Below, piece after piece: positions 1 to 4,452 of a stretch of 5,812 nt of DNA. The translations under genes were made by a program, and so were the position numbers. A model generated the notes under the pieces. That model saw only the letters and a program-made list of their open reading frames with translations. It made no database searches and was not told the origin of the DNA. The number at the start of each line of letters is the position of its first letter. Position 1 is the first letter of the stretch. The DNA is from an uncultured Desulfobulbaceae bacterium. Its GTDB lineage: Bacteria > Desulfobacterota > Desulfobulbia > Desulfobulbales > Desulfobulbaceae. The stretch is from positions 1 to 5,812 of the forward strand of contig CAMYOP010000186.1 in NCBI GenBank assembly GCA_947260045.1, in the 5' to 3' direction.

Positions 1-1310
1 GCGAGATGCCGCCACCGGAGTCAAGCGAACTCTCCGACGCTCAGCGAATCCGCATTGTTGATTGGCTTTCCACCGAGATTCAGGCAGCAGAAAAACTTCT
101 TCAAACAGGCTCTGCCTATAAGTGTTTCTGTACAAAAAATGAGCTTGAAGCAAAACGCGAAAAGGCCTTGGCAGCAAAGCAGGACATGCGCTATGACCGA
201 ACGTGTCTTCACCTGAGCCCAGGCCAAATTGCGGAAAAGGAAAAAGAAAATATCCCCTTTGTGATCCGTTTTAAAGTTCCCGACCGTGAGGGAACAGTCA
301 CCTACGAAGACAAAGTTCTCGGAGCAATTGAACGAAATTACAATGACATAGAAGATTTTGTCATTGTTCGCTCAAACGGCAAGCCGCTCTACATGCTCTG
401 CAATGTGGTGGATGATATTCGTGATCGCATCAGTCATATCATCAGAGGTCAAGACCACATGAGCAACACCAGTCGCCAGGTTCTACTCTATGAAGCCCTT
501 GGTGCACCTGTGCCAGTCTTTGCCCACATGCCATTGACTCTTGATTTACAGAAGAAAAAAATATCAAAGCGTAGTCATGGAGAGATAGTTGCTGTTCAAT
601 ACTATCACTCAAAAGGATTCCTCCCCTGGGCACTTTGCAATTTTCTTATATTACTGGGCTGGAATCCTGGTACTGACCAGGAAATTTTTACCAAGGACGA
701 GTTAATAGAAACCTTTACCTTAGAACGCATCAGCAAGGTGAATTCAGTCTTTAATTATAGAAAGGGAGACCCAAAATTTTTCACTGATCCCAAGGCTATA
801 AATATCAACGCCCATTACATACGCTCCATGGATATTGCTGAGCTTGGCGCACTTGTTAAGGTTGATCTGGAGGAACAAGATCTTTGGGATGAAGCCTACA
901 AAGGTGAAAAACAACAGTGGTATTTCTCCACTCTCGACATGATCCGTGACCGCTTTCACACCTTAAAAGATTTTGCCACCATGGGCCGTGCTTATTTCAG
1001 TGACGATTTTACTGTTGAAGCAAAACCTTTAAAGAAAAATGTTTTAAAACATCCAGACTTAAACACCTGGTTTCCAAATCTTGCAGATCGCTTTGAAAGT
1101 ATTGCAGACTTCAATAAAGAAACCAGCGAAACAATCACCCGCGAATACGCAGCAGAGCTTGATATCAAACCTGGTATTTTAATAAATGGGATGCGAACAG
1201 TTTGTACAGGCCAGCTTGCCGGACCAAGCCTTTTTGATATTCTTGAGTGCCTTGGCAGAGATAAAGTAGTTTCACGTTTACGCAATGTCGGTAAATTATT
1301 TGAAGCCTAA
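1..1310 (+). CDS. gltX: Glutamyl-tRNA synthetase, 5'-truncated by the window edge
   Basis: Class I aminoacyl-tRNA synthetase that charges tRNA(Glu) with glutamate in the cytoplasm. The reading frame is open from base 3; the ATG at base 6 is internal, because the first ~60 residues with the HIGH motif lie outside the window. Numbering from that ATG, a zinc-binding set C40-x-C42-x24-C67-x-H69 has the same spacing as the E. coli enzyme. It is followed by the catalytic-domain block LCNVVDD (131-137), IIRGQDH (145-151) and the KMSKS-type loop KISKR (185-189). The C-terminal anticodon-binding part ends with a typical block around GMRTVCTG (395-402) and LGRDK (416-420). About 434 residues plus the missing ~60 fit the family's usual 470-500. 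Two oddities are an extra ~10 residues near 251-267 and an N-terminal segment (1-30) that does not show the usual PYxQSxR signature. The gene ends in tandem stops TAA-TAG, 19 nt before glnS, implying co-transcription. The family call is secure. Confidence 0.96.
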   Translation, partial: EMPPPESSELSDAQRIRIVDWLSTEIQAAEKLLQTGSAYKCFCTKNELEAKREKALAAKQDMRYDRTCLHLSPGQIAEKEKENIPFVIRFKVPDREGTVTYEDKVLGAIERNYNDIEDFVIVRSNGKPLYMLCNVVDDIRDRISHIIRGQDHMSNTSRQVLLYEALGAPVPVFAHMPLTLDLQKKKISKRSHGEIVAVQYYHSKGFLPWALCNFLILLGWNPGTDQEIFTKDELIETFTLERISKVNSVFNYRKGDPKFFTDPKAININAHYIRSMDIAELGALVKVDLEEQDLWDEAYKGEKQQWYFSTLDMIRDRFHTLKDFATMGRAYFSDDFTVEAKPLKKNVLKHPDLNTWFPNLADRFESIADFNKETSETITREYAAELDIKPGILINGMRTVCTGQLAGPSLFDILECLGRDKVVSRLRNVGKLFEA

Positions 1311-1317
1311 TAGTGTT

Positions 1318-1323
1318 CTGGAG
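1318..1323 (+). promoter_or_regulatory. Shine-Dalgarno of glnS
   Basis: CTGGAG ends 6 nt before ATG 1330. It lies in the 19-nt gap after the gltX stop, fixes the glnS start, and supports translation from a shared gltX-glnS mRNA. Confidence 0.75.
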
Positions 1324-1329
1324 AAATAA

Positions 1330-3048
1330 ATGTCCAAAAATGATCCAATAGAAACAAAAAGTCAGTCTCTCGACTTTATTCGAACAATAGTTAAGGAAGA
1401 CCTGGCTTCAGGGAAGCATAAGCAGGTCATAACCCGCTTTCCTCCAGAGCCAAACGGTTTTCTTCATATCGGCCATGCAAAGTCTATTTGTTTGAATTTT
1501 GGCATTGCCCTTGAAAACGAGTCCACCTGTCACCTGCGCTTTGATGACACTAATCCAAGCAAAGAGTCCGTTGACTATGTTGATGCAATTAAAAACGATG
1601 TTGCCTGGTTGGGGTTTAACTGGGGAGATCATTTGTATTATGCCTCTGATTATTTTGACAAACTCTATGAATTTGCCATTGCCCTTATAAAAAAAGGCAA
1701 AGCCTATGTTTGTCACCTAAACAGTGATCAAACAAGAGAGTACAGAGGCACCCTCACAGAGCCAGGCAAAGAAAGCCCTTTTAGAAACCGAAGTGTCGAA
1801 GAAAATCTCGCTTTATTTGAGCATATGAAAAACGGTGAACTTAATGAGGGAGAATGTGTATTACGTGCAAAAATTGACATGCAATCCCCAAACTTAATCA
1901 TGAGAGATCCTGTCATATATCGCATCCTCAAAGCAAAACACCACCGAACTGATGATAAATGGTGCATCTATCCCATGTACGATTTCACCCATTGTTTGTC
2001 AGATATGCTGGAAAACATAACCCACTCTCTTTGTACGCTGGAGTTTGAAAATAACAGAGCCTTGTATGATTGGGTTCTTGACGAACTTGATACTCCCTGC
2101 CATCCGCAACAGATAGAATTTGCCAGGTTGAACATTAATTTTACAGTTATGTCCAAACGCAAACTGCTCCAACTTGTCGAGGAGCAACATGTTAACAGTT
2201 GGGATGACCCGCGCATGCTTACAATTTCCGGTCTCAGGCGTAGAGGGTATACACCTGCATCTATTCGCAATTTTTGTGATACCATTGGTATTGGCAAAAG
2301 AGGTTCCTGGATAGATTTAGGAGTTCTTGAAAACTCTATTCGTGATGATTTAAACGAATCAGCTCCTCGGGTAATGGGTGTCCTCAAGCCATTGAAGCTC
2401 GTGATCACCAACTATCCTGAAGATAAAGAAGAAGAACTCGATGCTCACAATCATCCTAAAAACCCCGAAATGGGAACCAGAAAAGTTCCTTTCTGTCGTG
2501 AATTATACATTGAAGAAACTGATTTTATGGAGAACGCACCACGGAAGTTTTTTCGACTGAGCCAGGGTCGTGAAGTCCGTTTACGCTATGCCTATCTGAT
2601 AACTTGTCAGGATGTAATAAAAGATGAGCAAGGCAATATAATTGAAGTTCATTGCACCTATGATCCAGAAACACGTGGCGGATCTGCACCAGACGGTAGA
2701 AAAGTAAAGGGCACTATCCATTGGGTTTCAGCTCGTCATGGAATTAAATCTGAAGTACGGCTCTATGACAGGTTGTTCACTGTAGAACATCCTGATATGG
2801 ATAAAGAGAAAGATTTTAAAGAATTTTTAAATCCAAAATCACTGGAAGTCCTTGAGTCAAGTGTGGTTGAAACAAGTCTTGCCAGTGCAGACCCTTCTCA
2901 GCGTTATCAGTTCGAACGGCAGGGTTATTTCTGTCTGGATAAAAAGGATAGCAAGCCTGGAAGTCTTGTTTTTAACAGAACAGTTACACTTCGCGACTCC
3001 TGGGCAAAACTTGTTAAGAAAGGAAAACAAGCAACAGCTAAAAAGTAA
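1330..3048 (+). CDS. glnS: Glutaminyl-tRNA synthetase
   Basis: Class I synthetase that attaches glutamine directly to tRNA(Gln) in the cytoplasm. The 572 residues are slightly longer than E. coli GlnRS (about 554). The N-terminal catalytic domain has PPEPNGFLHIGH (39-50; HIGH is 47-50), RFDDTNP (70-76), the glutamine/ATP-pocket block YPMYDFTH (214-221) and THSLCTLEFE (231-240). The class-defining loop is VMSKRK (273-278), the GlnRS form of KMSKS. WDDPRM (291-296) and GLRRRGYTPASIR (301-313) follow. The C-terminal beta-barrel anticodon-binding part includes NHPKNPEMG (374-382), DGRKVKGTIHWVSA (455-468), RLYDRLF (477-483) and FNRTVTLRD (548-556). A lysine-rich tail of about 12 residues ends the protein. 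ATG 1330 is supported by the Shine-Dalgarno 6 nt upstream and by normal family length. Tandem stops TAA-TAG close the gene, and its last codons form the left arm of a stem-loop. VMSKRK and the GlnRS-type barrels separate it from GluRS. Confidence 0.98.
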   Translation: MSKNDPIETKSQSLDFIRTIVKEDLASGKHKQVITRFPPEPNGFLHIGHAKSICLNFGIALENESTCHLRFDDTNPSKESVDYVDAIKNDVAWLGFNWGDHLYYASDYFDKLYEFAIALIKKGKAYVCHLNSDQTREYRGTLTEPGKESPFRNRSVEENLALFEHMKNGELNEGECVLRAKIDMQSPNLIMRDPVIYRILKAKHHRTDDKWCIYPMYDFTHCLSDMLENITHSLCTLEFENNRALYDWVLDELDTPCHPQQIEFARLNINFTVMSKRKLLQLVEEQHVNSWDDPRMLTISGLRRRGYTPASIRNFCDTIGIGKRGSWIDLGVLENSIRDDLNESAPRVMGVLKPLKLVITNYPEDKEEELDAHNHPKNPEMGTRKVPFCRELYIEETDFMENAPRKFFRLSQGREVRLRYAYLITCQDVIKDEQGNIIEVHCTYDPETRGGSAPDGRKVKGTIHWVSARHGIKSEVRLYDRLFTVEHPDMDKEKDFKEFLNPKSLEVLESSVVETSLASADPSQRYQFERQGYFCLDKKDSKPGSLVFNRTVTLRDSWAKLVKKGKQATAKK

Positions 3049-3075
3049 TAGCAAAGTTACTACATAGCTGTTGCT
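3030..3075 (+). other. Stem-loop spanning the glnS stop codon
   Basis: An 11-bp perfect outer stem pairs AGCAACAGCTA (3030-3040) with TAGCTGTTGCT (3065-3075). A symmetric 3/3 internal loop (3041-3043 and 3062-3064) follows, then a 5-bp inner stem AGTAA (3044-3048) with TTACT (3057-3061) closing an 8-nt loop (3049-3056). The TAA stop (3046-3048) lies in the inner stem. No T-run follows, so it is not a standard intrinsic terminator. It could protect the mRNA 3' end or act with Rho; the role is inferred, the pairing is directly visible. Confidence 0.6.
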
Positions 3076-3226
3076 CAGGTACTAGTTGATACCTATTCCT
3101 CTGTACCCTCATTGAAATAGTACTTTTTGCATGAAGCCATTATTTGTTTAATAGAACCCAGGCCAATCCTGCCTGATAAGTATTAATATACAGTAGCAAA
3201 TCTTTCCTGGACCAAGATGTTTCAAT

Positions 3227-3270
3227 CTCAGCGCTCCTCTACTGCTTTAATTTACCTGAGCGGCGCTGAG
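3227..3270. repeat. 8-bp inverted repeat with 28-nt spacer
   Basis: CTCAGCGC (3227-3234) is the exact reverse complement of GCGCTGAG (3263-3270). As RNA it would form a GC-rich stem with a 28-nt loop. A T-run occurs only 21 nt downstream, too far for a normal intrinsic terminator. It may be a weak transcription-end structure or chance. Confidence 0.35.
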
Positions 3271-3350
3271 GCCACAACCTTCACCACACCATTTTTTTAA
3301 TAACCATCTATTGCATGATAGCAGGATTATTTATGGCGGAACCTGCCAAA

Positions 3351-3366
3351 GAAATGGTACCATTTC
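3351..3366. promoter_or_regulatory. Perfect 16-bp palindrome upstream of the lipoprotein gene, possible operator
   Basis: GAAATGGTACCATTTC is its own reverse complement over all 16 bases, centred between 3358 and 3359. It ends 32 nt before the preferred GTG start at 3399, a position where a repressor could sit or an mRNA hairpin could form. No regulator family is recognised. If translation starts at ATG 3333 or ATG 3354, it would partly or wholly be coding, which weakens the operator idea. Confidence 0.4.
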
Positions 3367-3388
3367 CTCTCACACAAATTTTAAAGAA

Positions 3389-3393
3389 TGAGG
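3389..3393 (+). promoter_or_regulatory. Shine-Dalgarno deciding the GTG start of the lipoprotein gene
   Basis: TGAGG ends 5 nt before GTG 3399. A competing AGGA (3323-3326) lies 6 nt before ATG 3333 in the same frame, so ribosome-site evidence alone is ambiguous. The signal peptide that results from GTG tips the choice. Confidence 0.5.
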
Positions 3394-3398
3394 CTTTT

Positions 3399-4334
3399 GT
3401 GTTCAAATATATCACCCTACTCCTTTCGTCGTTTTTTCTTACCTCTTGTCTGGCACCAATGACTGCGCAGAAACTCTCAGATAAAGGCGCCCTATTATTA
3501 TCAGCTGAACAGGTTGTGCTGCTGACAGAAAACAATACGCTCCACATGAGCGGGCATTCCCTTAGTGGTGATTTCTATTTTGACCAGTCAAGTCGGGTTT
3601 TTGGCCGCGATCTGGACAATTTTACTGACCAAGGTCGTTGGGATGTCAGTGTAGGTGGTGAGCTCTGTCTCAAATTTAACAAATGGTGGTATGGCGATAT
3701 CAAATGTTATTCCGTTTATCAAAAAAACGGTAAACATCACCTTGCCGATGAGTTAGGTGTATTGCTTTATACTGTCAGTAAAATGGAGGGTGATGCCAAA
3801 AAGCTCTATAAAGAGCCACGCAAAAGAGCATCTGTGCGCAAATCAGCGCGTAAAGCTGCTCCTGTGGTAACTCAAAGTGAACAAGTTCACGAGACAGAGA
3901 AAAGCCAAGGAAGAGAAAGTGGACACTCACGCATCACTGACATTATTGAACAAGATCCCCTAGGCTCTTTGAAAGCAGAAAGAGATGTTTATTCAACTGT
4001 GCGCTGGATGGCTAAAAATTGTCCCAATTGCAACTTGACCAATGTTGACCTGTCTAATGCTGATTTGGTTGAAGCTAATTTAGCCGGTGCTATCCTGGCC
4101 GGAGCAAATCTTTCAAATGCTAACCTGCGCAGAGCAAATTTACAGGGAGCAGATCTTGAGGGAGCAAAACTCGTTAAGAGTGATCTGCCTGGGGCAAACC
4201 TGAAAAACAGCACACTTGACCATGCTGATTTGACTGGAGCGAACCTGTTCATGGCGGACATCACTGGTGCAAGCCTCAACGGAATCACTTTTTCGCCAGA
4301 ACAACTGCAAGACTTAAAAGGATCTACTCCATAA
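3399..4334 (+). CDS. Lipoprotein with a DUF995-like domain and pentapeptide repeats
   Basis: Predicted lipid-anchored envelope protein of unknown function. From GTG 3399 it has 311 residues. MFKYITLLLSSFFLTSC is a compact type II signal: one lysine, a hydrophobic core, lipobox LTSC, and lipidated Cys17. Leu at +2 suggests outer-membrane sorting by the E. coli Lol rule. Residues ~34-135 resemble the small beta-rich DUF995 family (GRWDVSVGGELCLKF, a second Cys in IKCYSVY, ending near GDAKKL); this is judged by eye, and C90 and C103 could pair. A lysine/arginine-rich linker (~137-154) and a polar stretch follow. CPNC (208-211) then opens 17 unbroken pentapeptide repeats (211-295, A-(D/N)-L-x-x type), which should fold as a right-handed quadrilateral beta-helix. 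A short tail ends the protein. Other in-frame starts are ATG 3315, 3333 and 3354; 3333 also has a good Shine-Dalgarno, but it would give an unusually long region before the signal core. Gyrase mimicry, known for Qnr and MfpA, is unlikely for an exported protein. Confidence 0.85.
   Translation: MFKYITLLLSSFFLTSCLAPMTAQKLSDKGALLLSAEQVVLLTENNTLHMSGHSLSGDFYFDQSSRVFGRDLDNFTDQGRWDVSVGGELCLKFNKWWYGDIKCYSVYQKNGKHHLADELGVLLYTVSKMEGDAKKLYKEPRKRASVRKSARKAAPVVTQSEQVHETEKSQGRESGHSRITDIIEQDPLGSLKAERDVYSTVRWMAKNCPNCNLTNVDLSNADLVEANLAGAILAGANLSNANLRRANLQGADLEGAKLVKSDLPGANLKNSTLDHADLTGANLFMADITGASLNGITFSPEQLQDLKGSTP
4029..4292 (+). repeat. Pentapeptide-repeat coding tract (17 x 15 bp plus cap)
   Basis: The DNA has a 15-bp period encoding CNLTN, VDLSN, ADLVE, ANLAG, AILAG, ANLSN, ANLRR, ANLQG, ADLEG, AKLVK, SDLPG, ANLKN, STLDH, ADLTG, ANLFM, ADITG, ASLNG and then a partial ITF. 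The central Leu (Ile once) and the preceding Ala are the conserved positions. Copies differ at the DNA level, so this is an old protein repeat rather than a recent tandem duplication. Confidence 0.93.
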
Positions 4335-4390
4335 TTTTTTTTTGGTCTAAATGATTTTTTCTCTTCAATGGTAAGAAAAAAACATATTCA

Positions 4391-4404
4391 GTGTAGCGCT
4401 ACAC
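4391..4404. promoter_or_regulatory. Perfect 14-bp palindrome upstream of dnaE, possible operator
   Basis: GTGTAGCGCTACAC is self-complementary over all 14 bases and lies 48 nt before the dnaE ATG. The central CG inside TGTAGCGCTACA is reminiscent of operators of LacI/GalR-family regulators (inference). It could alternatively form a 5-bp RNA hairpin with a GCGC loop. Confidence 0.4.
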
Positions 4405-4443
4405 CATTACCCCTTACAGCAAAAACGATAAAAATTTACATCT

Positions 4444-4446
4444 GAG
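4444..4446 (+). promoter_or_regulatory. Weak Shine-Dalgarno of dnaE
   Basis: Only GAG, within CTGAG, ends 6 nt before ATG 4453. It is the sole ribosome-binding candidate near a start already fixed by homology to the polymerase N-terminus. Confidence 0.45.
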
Positions 4447-4452
4447 TTATTT

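Larger units (their letters stand above)
3076..3398. other. Intergenic region between glnS and the lipoprotein gene, no convincing gene
   Basis: About 320 bp with no well-supported coding region and no RNA gene that I recognise. It holds two weak hairpins (3077-3094, 5-bp stem with 8-nt loop; 3159-3175, 5-bp stem with 7-nt loop), an 8-bp inverted repeat with a long spacer (3227-3270), a run of seven T (3292-3298) and a perfect 16-bp palindrome (3351-3366). No promoter with a good -35/-10 pair could be placed, though one serving the lipoprotein gene should lie here. If the lipoprotein actually starts at ATG 3333, the end of this stretch is coding. Confidence 0.55.
4335..4452. other. Gap between the lipoprotein gene and dnaE
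   Basis: It starts with nine T directly after the stop codon, without a convincing hairpin before them. An AT-rich imperfect inverted repeat follows (about 4355-4385, T-rich arm against A-rich arm), then the 14-bp palindrome 4391-4404 and an A-rich stretch before dnaE. The dnaE promoter probably lies here. TAAAAA at 4429-4434 could serve as a -10, but no good -35 accompanies it. Confidence 0.4.

Noticed and set aside
1968..2411. A 147-codon minus-strand ORF inside glnS
   Set aside because: It lies wholly opposite a strongly conserved part of GlnRS and shows no family motif; it is a shadow frame.
3077..3175. Two small hairpins (3077-3094 and 3159-3175)
   Set aside because: Stems of only 5 bp without a T-run are common by chance in a spacer of this size.
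3217..3300. A 27-codon ORF from ATG 3217 (starts MFQSQRSS) ending at TAA 3298-3300
   Set aside because: It has only a poor ribosome site (GGA), no recognisable protein features, and overlaps an inverted repeat. An ORF of this length is expected by chance.
3127..3318. 8-bp direct repeat TTGCATGA at 3127-3134 and 3311-3318
   Set aside because: About one such 8-mer repeat is expected by chance in a 350-bp region, and no target-site or operator arrangement is visible.
3989..4288. A 99-codon minus-strand ORF opposite the pentapeptide repeats, itself repeat-like
   Set aside because: Its periodicity is the complement of the 15-bp repeat on the + strand, where the lipoprotein frame is convincing. 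No start signal was seen.
4335..4385. Possible intrinsic terminator after the lipoprotein gene (T9 at 4335-4343; AT-rich inverted repeat 4355-4385)
   Set aside because: Only a 3-bp GGA/TCC stem precedes the T9. The later inverted repeat is nearly all A-T with a mismatch. Neither makes a credible terminator hairpin.
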